A stretch of 64,000 nucleotides of DNA. Origin: 40CM-4-68-19 sp036513415 (GTDB taxonomy: Bacteria > Myxococcota > Myxococcia > Myxococcales > 40CM-4-68-19). The stretch's first letter is position 1. Each line of letters starts with the position of its first letter. Below the pieces are notes generated by a model. The model did no database searches. It was not told the origin of the DNA and was given only the letters and a program-made list of their open reading frames with translations. The DNA lies in NCBI GenBank assembly GCA_036513415.1, contig DATBZA010000107.1:83032-147031 (forward strand), given 5' to 3'. Shown here piece after piece: positions 24,443 to 33,723 of the stretch. Made by a program: the position numbers and the translations under genes.

Positions 24443-25827
24443 GGATAGCAGTAGGAGTCCGAGGACGCGTCGCCACCTTCAAGCCGGACCTGGTGCGGGC
24501 GCTCTCCCTCGAACCCGACGAAGAAGTCCGGGTCGACGGCGATTCCACCCTCCTGGTTGGCGTTGATCTTGACCATCCAGCCCTGGATGCCGTCGGGGTA
24601 GAACTGGGGATCCCAGCTGGCGTAGAGCGAGTTCGTCAGATAGACGCGGCGGCCGTCGCGGCTCACCTCCACCATCTGCGGTCCGCCGTTGAGGCGGCCG
24701 GCCTTCTCGTGCGGGCTGCGGGCAACGATTCCGCCCAGGCGGACGCTGCCGGCAAGCCGCGGGCTGGACGGGTTGCTGACGTCATACTGCCGGAGCTCGC
24801 CCGTTCCCCAGCAGGAGACGTAGAGGAACTTGTCATCGAGGCTCAGCTCGATGTCCGTGACCAGCGGAGGCACGGCTTTGAACGGCTTGAGAGCGGGTGG
24901 GAGATCGTCCGGGTTGGCTGGCTCCGCGGGGATCTCGATCACCTTGCGCACGCCCCAGGTATCGCCGGCGCGATCCCACAGCCAGACGGACGCGGAGAGG
25001 TCCTTCAAGGAGACCACGACGCCGACGAACCCGTACGATCGGGTCGGATCGTGCGAGGGCCGCAGCTCGAGGACCATCTGCTGCTCCGCGCCCAGGTCGA
25101 GCGCCTGCAGATGGCGCCGCTTGCGCAGGTCCCAGAAGTGCAGCGAATGGCCGTAGCGCCCCTGCAGCAGGAGCTCGGGGTTCAATCCGGCCTCGACCAT
25201 CTTGGGCGTGCCCCACTCGCTGGTGATCAAGGTGTCGTGACCCAGGTGCCAGGCGAAGTCGTAGGCCAGCTGCTGCGGCCCGCGGTCCACCTCCCAGCGC
25301 CCGAGGACGTTGAAGCTGTCGTGGTCGAGGACGAGGATGCCGCCCGGCCCCTCTCCTTGAGGCGACCCGAGGGCCCCGACGTAGATACCGTCCGGCGCGC
25401 AGTGCACGGTGTGCAGCCTGCTATAGCCGGCGCGGTTCATCACTTCCTCCGGCTCGATCACCTTGACGATCTTCGGTTGCCTGGGGTCGGGCTTGGTGTC
25501 GATGATGTGGATGCGGGAGGAGCGCAGCCCCGGCACTACCAGATATCTCCGCTCCACGTGCGGATGCGGCGCGTACGGGCACAGCGCCGAGCTGCAAGCG
25601 TTCCAGCCGAAGTGATGGAGCTCGTCGCCGGCGTTGGGCATCTCGACCCGGCCCACCACTTTCGAGTAGCCGGATGAACCCGGGTCGACGTCGACGACGC
25701 AGATGGCATCGGGTATGCCGGTGAGCGTCGGGTTGAGCGTGGCCAGGAAGGCGTACCGCTCGGCGGGACCCTGCATCGCCATCCGCGCCGACGGGTAGAA
25801 GGTCGGATCTGGAGTCCAGAACGGCAT
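24439..25827 (-). CDS. Selenium-binding protein SBP56 / methanethiol oxidase family
   Basis: 462 residues of the SBP56 family, full length. Recognisable blocks are ATLNPTLTGIPDAICVVDVD, ELHHFGWNACSSALCPYAPH, RLHTVHCAPDGIYVGALGSP, ITSEWGTPKMVE, YGHSLHFWDLRKR, DKFLYVSCWGTGELRQYDVS and a C terminus with GFEGERPHQVRLEGGD. His in HHFGWN and HTVHC and others form the metal site; characterised bacterial members are copper-dependent methanethiol oxidases giving formaldehyde, H2S and H2O2. ATG 25827 follows a GGGGG; ATG 25851 is also in frame. No signal peptide is evident, unlike some periplasmic MtoX proteins. It leads an operon with three membrane genes. Confidence 0.92.
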   Translation of the reverse strand: MPFWTPDPTFYPSARMAMQGPAERYAFLATLNPTLTGIPDAICVVDVDPGSSGYSKVVGRVEMPNAGDELHHFGWNACSSALCPYAPHPHVERRYLVVPGLRSSRIHIIDTKPDPRQPKIVKVIEPEEVMNRAGYSRLHTVHCAPDGIYVGALGSPQGEGPGGILVLDHDSFNVLGRWEVDRGPQQLAYDFAWHLGHDTLITSEWGTPKMVEAGLNPELLLQGRYGHSLHFWDLRKRRHLQALDLGAEQQMVLELRPSHDPTRSYGFVGVVVSLKDLSASVWLWDRAGDTWGVRKVIEIPAEPANPDDLPPALKPFKAVPPLVTDIELSLDDKFLYVSCWGTGELRQYDVSNPSSPRLAGSVRLGGIVARSPHEKAGRLNGGPQMVEVSRDGRRVYLTNSLYASWDPQFYPDGIQGWMVKINANQEGGIAVDPDFFVGFEGERPHQVRLEGGDASSDSYCYP

Positions 25828-25879
25828 ATGTCCCCCTTTCGAGCGGAACATAGGCGCCGCGAGCGACGCGCCGTCAAGC

Positions 25880-26167
25880 TCAGGGCAGCTCGATTCCCGG
25901 GTTGACCTGCTGTTGCGAGCGGCTGTAGCGGAGCTTCAGTGCGAGGATGATGAGGGACATCAGCAGCGTGAGCGAGTTGGCGATGATGATCGGCGCCGAC
26001 CGGATCAGGATGCCGTAGAGGAGCCACAGGATCACGCCCGTGCTGAAGATGAGAAACATCCGCGCGGAAACGTCCTTGCCCGACTTGGTGGCGTAGAGTT
26101 TCAGCAACTGGGGCACGAAGGCGATGGTGGTCAGTGCCCCGGCCAGCAAACCGAGCAGATCGATCAT
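25880..26167 (-). CDS. SemiSWEET (MtN3/PQ-loop) sugar transporter subunit
   Basis: 95 residues with three transmembrane helices, one SWEET half-unit. The PQ-loop motif is in TTIAFVPQLLKLYATKSGKD; the conserved Trp of WLLYG and the Asn of IIANSLTL line the sugar pocket in family structures. It works as a homodimer, moving sugars down a gradient. ATG 26167 is chosen; the frame runs upstream to 26263 but would overlap the divergent promoter region. It is followed at 52 bases by the SBP56 gene on the same strand and could share its transcript. Confidence 0.9.
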   Translation of the reverse strand: MIDLLGLLAGALTTIAFVPQLLKLYATKSGKDVSARMFLIFSTGVILWLLYGILIRSAPIIIANSLTLLMSLIILALKLRYSRSQQQVNPGIELP

Positions 26168-26223
26168 CTCCTCTCTCTTGCACTGGATCGAACGCCGCCG
26201 CCACTCCAGTGTATGATCCTGGC

Positions 26224-26460
26224 GTGACCCCAGAAGACGAGGCAAAGCGCCGCGCGGCCGCACTGGCGGCCCTCCAGCAGAAAGCCCCCGCCACCCCGCC
26301 GGCGCAGGCGTTCTGGCAGCGCAATGGCGCGCGGATCGCCATTGGCGCCGCCCTGCTCCTGGGTCTGGTCCTGATCGCGCGCGCAGTCGGCTCCTTCATG
26401 CGGACGTCGGTGTCGGAGACCAACCGCGCCGAGCAGGATCTCCGCAAAGGCATGCGGTGA
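26224..26460 (+). CDS. Small single-span membrane protein
   Basis: 78 residues from GTG 26224. A charged helical N-terminal region (PEDEAKRRAAALAALQQKA) leads into one membrane span (ARIAIGAALLLGLVLIARAV), then a basic tail. It is divergent from the SemiSWEET gene, 56 bases apart. No family recognised. The well-placed span and absence of a competing frame suggest a real gene. Confidence 0.55.
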   Translation: MTPEDEAKRRAAALAALQQKAPATPPAQAFWQRNGARIAIGAALLLGLVLIARAVGSFMRTSVSETNRAEQDLRKGMR

Positions 26461-26587
26461 CGGCTCGATTGGCGAGCTTTCTCTGCCAGCAGCCATTAAT
26501 CTTGATCGACTCCGTCTCCCTTCACCGCCCTGGCCTTCATCGCCGGACACGCTGAGGTGCCTCGGCGCCAATCGGAGGCTCACCGCC

Positions 26588-27322
26588 ATGCGCAACAGGA
26601 CTCCAACGGCTTTCGCTGCTGTTTTCGCCTTTTCGATCGGATCGATCGCGCTCGCTGCCGATGCCGGGACGGCGGCCGGCTACAAGGGAATCCCCTGGGG
26701 CGCGACCTGTTCCGAGGCCGTGGAGAAGATGGAGGCGAACGGATTCGTCTTCACGCACAAGGAGCAGGTCGGCTCGCGAGCCGAGGCCCGATCTCCCTGG
26801 CAGCCACACCTGTTCCTGCACAACGGCGCTGGCCCGGCTTCCTGCTCGATGGAGAATTCCGACCTGGAGATGGACACCCGGCAGGCGAACCCATACGTCG
26901 AGGTCCGCGCCGATTCCGGCGACATCGCGATCACGTTGCTGTGCCGGAACAGCAAGTTCGTCGGCGCCCGGCTGGAAACGCCGATGAGCAACACTTCCGC
27001 AGTCGCGATGCTGATCGAGGCGGCAGGGCCACAGGAAAGAACTCTCCGGGCCGACACCTGCGACGCGCTGAGCTGGAAGTGCACTGCGGACCATTCCCTC
27101 CTCCGCCAGCGCGGGGACGCCGTGCGCTACCTGGAGCGGCCGGTCCGCGCCTCCCGGGATTACGACGGACAGAATGCGCCGGCGGTGCGGTACCTCGTCC
27201 TCGCTGAGTCCGAGAATCGGGCGCTGCAGACAGCCTATGTCGCTTGCGCTGACAAGAAGCTCGCTAGCGACCGCCTGGACAAGAAGCGGATCCAGGATGG
27301 AAACCGCGCCGCGGTCGAATAG
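26588..27322 (+). CDS. Secreted protein of unknown function
   Basis: 244 residues. A signal peptide (about 1-23, ending IALAAD) is followed by a mature part beginning YKGIPWGATCSEAVEKM, a pattern seen in small periplasmic proteins that describe 'the right substrate is a given size' helices but of unknown role. Five Cys in the mature part suggest disulfides. GGAGG lies ten bases before ATG 26588. It is monocistronic, followed by a weak terminator-like sequence. I do not recognise the family. Confidence 0.7.
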   Translation: MRNRTPTAFAAVFAFSIGSIALAADAGTAAGYKGIPWGATCSEAVEKMEANGFVFTHKEQVGSRAEARSPWQPHLFLHNGAGPASCSMENSDLEMDTRQANPYVEVRADSGDIAITLLCRNSKFVGARLETPMSNTSAVAMLIEAAGPQERTLRADTCDALSWKCTADHSLLRQRGDAVRYLERPVRASRDYDGQNAPAVRYLVLAESENRALQTAYVACADKKLASDRLDKKRIQDGNRAAVE

Positions 27323-27369
27323 GCTGGTCCCTGCCCGCGGCGCTGCCTGAGCGGGGTCAACGCCCGGCG

Positions 27370-27433
27370 AAGCCGGCCTGGCCACTGGGGAACTGCCGGG
27401 CACGTGACCGGACAGCTGGCCTCGGCCTTTTTT
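27370..27433 (+). terminator. Possible Rho-independent terminator
   Basis: AAGCCGGCC at 27370-27378 can pair, with two bulges, with GGCCTCGGCCTT at 27418-27429; six T follow at 27428-27433. The imperfect arms and long loop make this weak, but it is placed correctly for the secreted protein gene. The perfect palindrome GGCTAGCC follows at 27436-27443. Confidence 0.3.
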
Positions 27434-27597
27434 AGGGCTAGCCTGCGGCCACCCATGCGCCTATAAGCTCGACCCGCTGTACCAGCGTGCGAGAGGGGGT
27501 GTTTCGGGCCGGGTCGGCGGTCGGCATTGGCAAGGGCGCGGGCCGAAGCGCGTTGTCCCCCATCGACGCTGCTCGTATCCCCGGGCTGCAAGAGTTG

Positions 27598-30500
27598 ATG
27601 CGGATGAAGCCGAAACCGAACAGGACCCAGCTTTCGCGATGGAGCTTCCCGATCGTCGGAATTGGCGCGTCGGCCGGTGGTCTGGCCGCTTTCATCGAGC
27701 TTCTCGCTGCCATCCCGCCGGACTCCGGCATGGCCTTCGTGATCGTCCAGCACCTGGATCCGACGCACACCAGCATGCTCAGCGAGGCGCTCGCCAGGGC
27801 GACGGCGATGAAGGTCGCGACGGCGACCGATGGAACCGAGGTCCAGCCCGACCACGTGTACGTCATCCCGCCCAACGCGGACATTGCGCTCGAGGGAAAC
27901 ACGCTCCTCCTCGCGCCTCGCGAGGAATCGCGCAGGCCGCATCTCGCCATCGATTTCTTCTTCCGCACGCTGGCCAGCCAGCGCCGGGGGCAGGCGATCG
28001 GGGTTGTGCTCTCCGGCTGCGGAACCGACGGCACGGAGGGCCTGCGCGCGATCAAGGCCGAGGGCGGGATCGCCTTCGCGCAGGAGCCGCAGACCGCGAA
28101 GTTCGGAGACATGCCCCAGAGCGCGATCAGCGCCGGGGTCGTCGACACCGGCATGCCCATCGCGGCGCTGGCGCGGGAGCTGGTCCGGCTGAGCCGGCAT
28201 TCGTACCTGGCCGCTGCCGCCCCCCCGGCCCCGTCGGAGAAGAACGAGGGCACCTTCGAAAAGATCCTGGCCCTGGTGCGCGGCAAGACCGGAGTCGATT
28301 TCTCCGAGTACAAGAAAGATACCATCGAGCGTCGCCTGGAACGCCGCATGGCTTTGCGCCAGGAGGAGGTTCTCGAGGGCTACCAGCGCCTGCTGGAGAT
28401 CGACGACGACGAGGCCCGAGCGCTCTGCGAGGACGTGCTCATCCACGTGACGTCTTTCTTCCGCGAGCCAGCCGCGTTCCAGGCGCTGGCGAAGGAAGTA
28501 GTCCCCCAGATCCTCGAGGGCAAGGCCAAGGGCGCGCCGCTGCGCGCTTGGGTGGCGGGATGCTCGACGGGCGAGGAGGTCTATTCGCTGGCCATCTCGC
28601 TGCTCGAGAGCGTCGCCCACCTGGAGCACCCTCGGCCCATCCAGATCTTCGGCTCGGACGTGAGCCAAGGAGCGGTGGAGAGGGCGCGCGCCGGCATCTT
28701 TTCCGACGCCGCCGTCCACGAACTGAGCGAGGAGACCCGGCGCAAGTACTTCGTCAAGCTCGACCACGGGTATCGGATCAGCAAGCTGGTCCGCGAGCTG
28801 TGCATCTTCGTCCGCCACGACCTCGCCCGCGACCCGCCCTTCGCGCGCCTGGATCTGGTGTGCTGCCGCAACGTGCTCATCTACTTCGCGCCCGCGCTGC
28901 AGAAGCGCGTGATGGCCACCTTCCACTACTGCCTGAACACGCCCGGCTTCCTGATGCTCGGGCGCAGCGAGAGCATCGCGGGCTACGGGCAGTTCTTCCT
29001 CCAGACCGACAGGGAGAACAAGATCTACGCCCGCACCGCGTCACGCAGCGCGCTCCAGTTTGCGCTCGGTGCAGGAGCGTACCCGGCGGTGCCAAATCTG
29101 GTCGTGCAGGCGCCAGCGGAGACGACCCGTCCTACCTTCGATCTGATCAAGCACGTGGACCGGATGCTCCTCGCCAAGTATGCGCCGGCGGGGGTGATCC
29201 TCAACGAGAAGCTCGAGGTGATCCAGTTTCGCGGGCGCACCGGGCCCTATCTCGAGCCGGCTCCCGGACAGCCGCAGAACAACGTGCTCAAGATGGCGCG
29301 GGAAGGCTTGCTGCTCCCCCTCAAGACCGCTCTGGCCCAGGCCAGGAAGCAGCAGGAGCCGGTCCGCAAGCGGGGGATCGAGGTCGGCGAGCGCGGCGCG
29401 ACGCTGCGCTGCGACGTCGTCGTCACGCCGCTCACCGGCTGGCCGGGGTCGAAGGAACCGCTCTATGCGGTCCTCTTCGAAGAGGTGGCCGGGCAGCCGG
29501 AGGAGGCAGCCGGGCGGGGGGCCAGGTCGAAAGGGCGCGTGACGCCGACGGTGAACAAGCTCAGGCGCGAGCTCCGCGCCTCCAAAGAATATCTGCAATC
29601 GCTGCTCGAGGAGCACGGCCGGGTGAACGACGATCTCGGCACCGCGAACGAGGAGCTGATCTCCAGCAACGAAGAGCTGCAGAGCATGAACGAGGAGCTG
29701 CAGACGGCCAAGGAGGAGCTGCAGTCCACCAACGAGGAATTGACCACCGTCAACGACGAGCTGCAGAGCGGCAACCGGGAGCTCAACCTGGTCAACGCCG
29801 ACCTCATCAACCTCCTCAATACCGTGGAGATCCCCATCGTCTTCCTCGATGCCCAGCGGCGCATCCGCCGCTTCACGCCCCAGGCGCAGAGCATCTTCAA
29901 CGTGCTGTCCACGGACCTCGGCCGGCCCATCGACGAGATCAAGCCCAAGGTGGACGCGCCCGATCTGGACGCCGACATCGCCTGGTCGATCGCCAACGTC
30001 AGGGTGCGTGAGTCGGAGGTCCAGGACCGCGCCGGCCACTGGTACCGCATGCAGATCCGCCCCTACCAGACGATCGAGGGCAAGGTGGATGGCGCCATCC
30101 TCTCGCTGATCGACATCGACGTGCTCAAGCGCCACGTCGACCAGGCGGAGTGGGCGCGCGACTACGCGGTGAGCGTCGTCGACGCGGTGCTGGTGCCGCT
30201 GGTGGTGCTCGATGAGCAGCTGCACGTCATCTCCGCCAACGACGCGTTCTACGAGAGCTTCGGCGGCGCGCAGTCGGAGACGGAGGACCGCAGCTTCTTC
30301 GCTCTCGCCCGCGGCGAATGGGACATCCCGGCGCTGCGCACCAGCCTGAAGGACCTGTTCGCCAAGCGCACGCCATTCGAGGGCCTCGAGGTGGAGGGCG
30401 AGTTCCCCCGCGTGGGCCAGAGGACGATGTCCTTCTCCGCGCGCTCGGTGCGCTTTCGCGATTCCAGGCCCATGATCCTCCTCGCCATCGAGGACATCAG

Positions 30501-31731
30501 CGCCCGCAAGCAGGTGGATGCCGAGCGCAAAGGGCTGCTCGCGGAGGCGCAGCACGCGCGCGACGAGGCGGAACAGGCGAACCGCACCAAGGATGCATTC
30601 CTCGCCACCCTCTCGCACGAGCTGCGCACGCCGCTTGCGACAATGCTGCTGAATGCGCAGCTCCTGCGCCACGCCGATCTCGGCGCGGCCAAGGTCCAGC
30701 GCGCCAGCGAGGCCATCGAGCGCAACGCCAAGGCCCAGTCGCGGCTGATCGAGGACCTGCTCGACGTCTCGCGCATCGTGACGGGAAAGTTGAGCCTGGA
30801 TCTGCGCAGACTGAGCCTGCTCGGCGTGGTCCAGGCTGCGATCGAGGCGGTGACGCTGCAGGCCGAGCGCAAGAAGATCCACATCGAGGTCCAGCTCGAC
30901 GAGCGAACGGGGGGCGTTTCCGGCGACTCGCTACGCCTGCAGCAGGTCGTCTCCAACCTGCTCACCAACGCCATCAAGTTCACGCCGGAGCACGGCGGCG
31001 TGAAGGTGGTCCTCGGCAACAAGGGCGAGGATGCGATCCTCCGCGTCAGCGACACCGGCACCGGAATCGAGCCGGAGTTCCTGCCCTTCGTCTTCGATCG
31101 CTTCTCGCAGCAGGAGAATTCGAGCGTGCGGCGGTTCGGCGGGCTCGGCCTGGGGCTGTCCATCGTGCGCCACATCGTCGAGATGCACGGCGGGACGGTG
31201 CGCGCGGAGAGCCCCGGAACGGGGAAAGGGGCCATCTTCACGGTCACCCTTCCGCTGCTCCGCGCCCCGCAGCACGAGGCCGGCCGCAGGCAGCCGCTTG
31301 CGCTCGCCGAGACTGCGCCGACGGCGCCGGAGCTGTCGCGCCTGCGCGGGCTGCGGATCCTGGTGGTGGACGACGACGCGGAAACGCTGGAGGTGGTGAG
31401 CGAGATGCTCCGGCTCAACGGCGCGAACGTGATCGCGGCCCGTTCCGCGGCGGAGGCGTTGCGCGCGGCGCAGGAGTCGGGGCTGCAAGTGATCGTCTCC
31501 GACATCGCCATGCCCGGCACCGACGGATACAGCCTGATCCGCTCCATCCGCGCCCTGCCGGCGGCAGATCAGGCCAGCGTTCCGGCCGTTGCCCTGACCG
31601 CGGCCGCCGGCGCCGACGGGCGCAAGCGTTCGCTCGAGGCCGGGTTCCAGGAACACTTGGAAAAGCCCGTCGACATCGGCCGCCTGGCGCGCGCCGTGGT
31701 GGACCTCTCGCAGTCGCGGCACAGCGCGTGA
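27598..31731 (+). CDS. CheB-CheR-PAS-histidine kinase-REC hybrid protein
   Basis: About 1,377 residues. In order: a CheB methylesterase domain (Ser25 in GIGASAGG, His in VQHLDP, Asp in GCGTDGTEG); a CheR methyltransferase domain with the SAM motif AWVAGCSTGEEVYSL and CRNVLIYF; a long Glu/Leu heptad coiled coil containing ANEELISSNEELQSMNEEL; two PAS domains; HisKA with His1007 in LSHELRTPL; HATPase with NLLTNAIKFT and GGLGLGLSIV; and a C-terminal receiver with Asp1302 in VSDIAMPG and Lys in LEKPVD. This is the known CheB/CheR-fused kinase class, whose methylation targets are mostly unknown. No chemoreceptor is nearby. GTG 27487 is an upstream alternative start. Confidence 0.93.
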   Translation: MRMKPKPNRTQLSRWSFPIVGIGASAGGLAAFIELLAAIPPDSGMAFVIVQHLDPTHTSMLSEALARATAMKVATATDGTEVQPDHVYVIPPNADIALEGNTLLLAPREESRRPHLAIDFFFRTLASQRRGQAIGVVLSGCGTDGTEGLRAIKAEGGIAFAQEPQTAKFGDMPQSAISAGVVDTGMPIAALARELVRLSRHSYLAAAAPPAPSEKNEGTFEKILALVRGKTGVDFSEYKKDTIERRLERRMALRQEEVLEGYQRLLEIDDDEARALCEDVLIHVTSFFREPAAFQALAKEVVPQILEGKAKGAPLRAWVAGCSTGEEVYSLAISLLESVAHLEHPRPIQIFGSDVSQGAVERARAGIFSDAAVHELSEETRRKYFVKLDHGYRISKLVRELCIFVRHDLARDPPFARLDLVCCRNVLIYFAPALQKRVMATFHYCLNTPGFLMLGRSESIAGYGQFFLQTDRENKIYARTASRSALQFALGAGAYPAVPNLVVQAPAETTRPTFDLIKHVDRMLLAKYAPAGVILNEKLEVIQFRGRTGPYLEPAPGQPQNNVLKMAREGLLLPLKTALAQARKQQEPVRKRGIEVGERGATLRCDVVVTPLTGWPGSKEPLYAVLFEEVAGQPEEAAGRGARSKGRVTPTVNKLRRELRASKEYLQSLLEEHGRVNDDLGTANEELISSNEELQSMNEELQTAKEELQSTNEELTTVNDELQSGNRELNLVNADLINLLNTVEIPIVFLDAQRRIRRFTPQAQSIFNVLSTDLGRPIDEIKPKVDAPDLDADIAWSIANVRVRESEVQDRAGHWYRMQIRPYQTIEGKVDGAILSLIDIDVLKRHVDQAEWARDYAVSVVDAVLVPLVVLDEQLHVISANDAFYESFGGAQSETEDRSFFALARGEWDIPALRTSLKDLFAKRTPFEGLEVEGEFPRVGQRTMSFSARSVRFRDSRPMILLAIEDISARKQVDAERKGLLAEAQHARDEAEQANRTKDAFLATLSHELRTPLATMLLNAQLLRHADLGAAKVQRASEAIERNAKAQSRLIEDLLDVSRIVTGKLSLDLRRLSLLGVVQAAIEAVTLQAERKKIHIEVQLDERTGGVSGDSLRLQQVVSNLLTNAIKFTPEHGGVKVVLGNKGEDAILRVSDTGTGIEPEFLPFVFDRFSQQENSSVRRFGGLGLGLSIVRHIVEMHGGTVRAESPGTGKGAIFTVTLPLLRAPQHEAGRRQPLALAETAPTAPELSRLRGLRILVVDDDAETLEVVSEMLRLNGANVIAARSAAEALRAAQESGLQVIVSDIAMPGTDGYSLIRSIRALPAADQASVPAVALTAAAGADGRKRSLEAGFQEHLEKPVDIGRLARAVVDLSQSRHSA

Positions 31732-31745
31732 GCGCGGCTCAGCCT

Positions 31746-32165
31746 TCACACTGGCAGGCGCGGCGCCGCGGCCACGTGTGACGTGACGAGGGCGAGCAGT
31801 TCTTCCATGGCGAACGGCTTTTGCAGGATCCGCGCGCGCGCGGGAAAAGTGAGCCCGTTGCGGATGGTCAAGAGCACGATCACTGCCGCGCGCGAGAGCA
31901 CCGCGTCGTCGTCGAGCGCCACCTGCAGCGTTGCCCAGTCCGGGTCCGCCTCTCCGGCTCCCAGCGCCAGCACGAACGCGTCGGGCAGAGGGCCCACGCT
32001 GCTCCGCCAGGCCAGCACTCCAGCGCAATCCGGAACGCACTCCACCCGGTGCCCGTCGAGCAGCAGCCCCGCGCGGATCACGGCCCGTAAATCCACATCG
32101 GATTCCATCACCAGTGCGAAGCCTGGTGGCCCCGGACGGGGTCTACTCTTCTTGAGCGTGCGCAT
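31746..32165 (-). CDS. Degenerate receiver-domain protein lacking the phospho-acceptor Asp
   Basis: 139 residues with a receiver-like outline: acidic residues in VMESDVDL at the beta-1 end, beta-3 as PDAFVLALGAG, Thr in VIVLLTIRNG and Lys in ILQKPFAMEEL. The residue where the phosphorylated Asp should stand is Ala (FVLALG rather than VLLDLG), so it is probably a pseudo-receiver acting by protein contact. It is convergent with the CheB/CheR hybrid, 14 bases apart, and lies 37 bases downstream of the PAS-PAS kinase gene on the same strand. It probably belongs with that kinase. Confidence 0.8.
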   Translation of the reverse strand: MRTLKKSRPRPGPPGFALVMESDVDLRAVIRAGLLLDGHRVECVPDCAGVLAWRSSVGPLPDAFVLALGAGEADPDWATLQVALDDDAVLSRAAVIVLLTIRNGLTFPARARILQKPFAMEELLALVTSHVAAAPRLPV

Positions 32166-32202
32166 TGAACGGCCTCCTGCTTCCTGGCCGTTTGCGCGGT
32201 AG

Positions 32203-33723
32203 TTACGGCCCCTTCCTCGACACCGATCTGGGCAGCTGAATGGTGAACGTGGTCCCGCTCTCCGCGGAAGATTCCGCGAAGGCCAGCCCGCCGTGCGCTG
32301 CCGCGATCTGCGCTACGATGAACAGGCCCAGGCCCAAACCATGCTGCCGCCCGGTTGCCTCGCCTCGGATGCCGCGGCGATAGGCCCTGAACAGCTCCGG
32401 CAGCACATCCGCCGGAATGACTGCGCCTCCATTGTGGACCTTGATCTCGACGATGTGCGGCGCCGATGCGATGGATTGTACGCGCACCGGGACGGTGCCG
32501 CCATACTGGATGGCGTTGGTGATCAGATTGATCAGCGCTTGCTCGATGCGGTCGGCGTCCCAGGAGCCGGTGGCGTCGCCAGCCGTTTCGAGCGTGATCT
32601 TGGTCGCCGGATACGCGCTCCGGCACTCCTGTACCGCCTCGTAGCAAATCGTGTGCAGATCCGCCCGGGCCAGAATCACCGGCAGCCCGCCCGGTGCGCG
32701 CGTGCGCGCGTAGTCGAGCAGATCGCTGATCAGCCTGGCCATCCGGGCTGCGCTGCGCGCCACGCGGTCCAGCGACTCCACCGACGACCGCGTCAGCCCT
32801 GCCTGGCGGCGCAGCAGGCTGATGGAGCCCGTGATGGTCGCCAGCGGGTTGCGCAGATCGTGCCCGACGATGCCGATGATCTGCTGCTGGAACTCCAGAT
32901 TCGAGCGCGCCACGTCCAGATCGTGCCGCTCGCGGGTGACGTCGCGCAGCGAGATCACCACTTCTTCGACCTTGCCATGGACGTCGCGCAGCGAGGTGGC
33001 ATCCGCCATCAGCGCTGCGAGCCCGGCGTCCGTCTCCACGTAGAGCTCGCCGTGGAACAGCTCGGGCTGCTCTACGGCGCGCGTCAGGAGCGCAGCCGCG
33101 TCCCGCTGGCCACTGCCGTCCGCACACCACCAGCGCTCATCCTGGAACTGAGCGCCCACCAGCGCCTTGCGAGGGTGACCCAGGATGCGTTCGGCGGCCT
33201 GGTTGACGAGCTTCATCCGCCCGGTCGGCTCGACCACCAGCAAGCCTTCCTGGACGGACTCGAGGAGTCGCGAAAGCGCTTGCTCCTTGGCGGTCGCATC
33301 GGCCAGCAGGTCGCCGACCAGACGATTCGCTTCCTCGACCGCCCGGAAGGCAATGCGCTCGTCGGTCACGTCCACGGCCACGATGCCGACGCCGATCGGT
33401 TCCTGGTCGCTCGGCCGGAGCACGGGATGCAGCTTGACGAGGACGCAGCGGTCGAAGAGGGTGAATTCGATGTCGTGCGCCTCTCCCGAAGCCGTCTGGC
33501 GCAAGCCCTCCGCGAGCGCGTGCGGCAGGCGCGCGAGCGTGTCTCCGCTCTCGTAGTGCGCGTCTACGGACAGTCCATCGAAAGCGGCGAGCGCCTCGTT
33601 GACTCGGACGAAGCGCAGGCGCGTGTCGCACAGTCCCAGGCCGACGGGAACGTCCCAGACGGCGTCCAGGAAGCTCCAGGCGGCGTCCTCTTCGTGGGAA
33701 GAGGAAGGCGGCACGGCAGACAA
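32203..33723 (-). CDS. PAS-PAS sensor histidine kinase (cytoplasmic)
   Basis: 506 residues without membrane spans. Two PAS folds (about 15-125 and 150-265) precede HisKA with His288 in GIVGHDLRNPLATI and a HATPase with NLITNAIQYGG, a degenerate G1 box (VHNGGAVIP) and GLGLGLFIVAQIA. The usual D in the G1 box (DxGxG) is replaced by HNGG, as in some HATPase variants, so nucleotide binding may be altered. The gene probably forms a two-gene operon with the degenerate receiver downstream. Confidence 0.9.
   Translation of the reverse strand: MSAVPPSSSHEEDAAWSFLDAVWDVPVGLGLCDTRLRFVRVNEALAAFDGLSVDAHYESGDTLARLPHALAEGLRQTASGEAHDIEFTLFDRCVLVKLHPVLRPSDQEPIGVGIVAVDVTDERIAFRAVEEANRLVGDLLADATAKEQALSRLLESVQEGLLVVEPTGRMKLVNQAAERILGHPRKALVGAQFQDERWWCADGSGQRDAAALLTRAVEQPELFHGELYVETDAGLAALMADATSLRDVHGKVEEVVISLRDVTRERHDLDVARSNLEFQQQIIGIVGHDLRNPLATITGSISLLRRQAGLTRSSVESLDRVARSAARMARLISDLLDYARTRAPGGLPVILARADLHTICYEAVQECRSAYPATKITLETAGDATGSWDADRIEQALINLITNAIQYGGTVPVRVQSIASAPHIVEIKVHNGGAVIPADVLPELFRAYRRGIRGEATGRQHGLGLGLFIVAQIAAAHGGLAFAESSAESGTTFTIQLPRSVSRKGP

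Noticed and set aside
24229..25677. 482-codon open frame on the plus strand
   Set aside because: Antisense to the SBP56 gene, no recognised motif; SBP56 is unmistakable on the other strand.
29041..30882. 613-codon open frame on the minus strand
   Set aside because: Antisense to the CheB-CheR hybrid; no domain seen.
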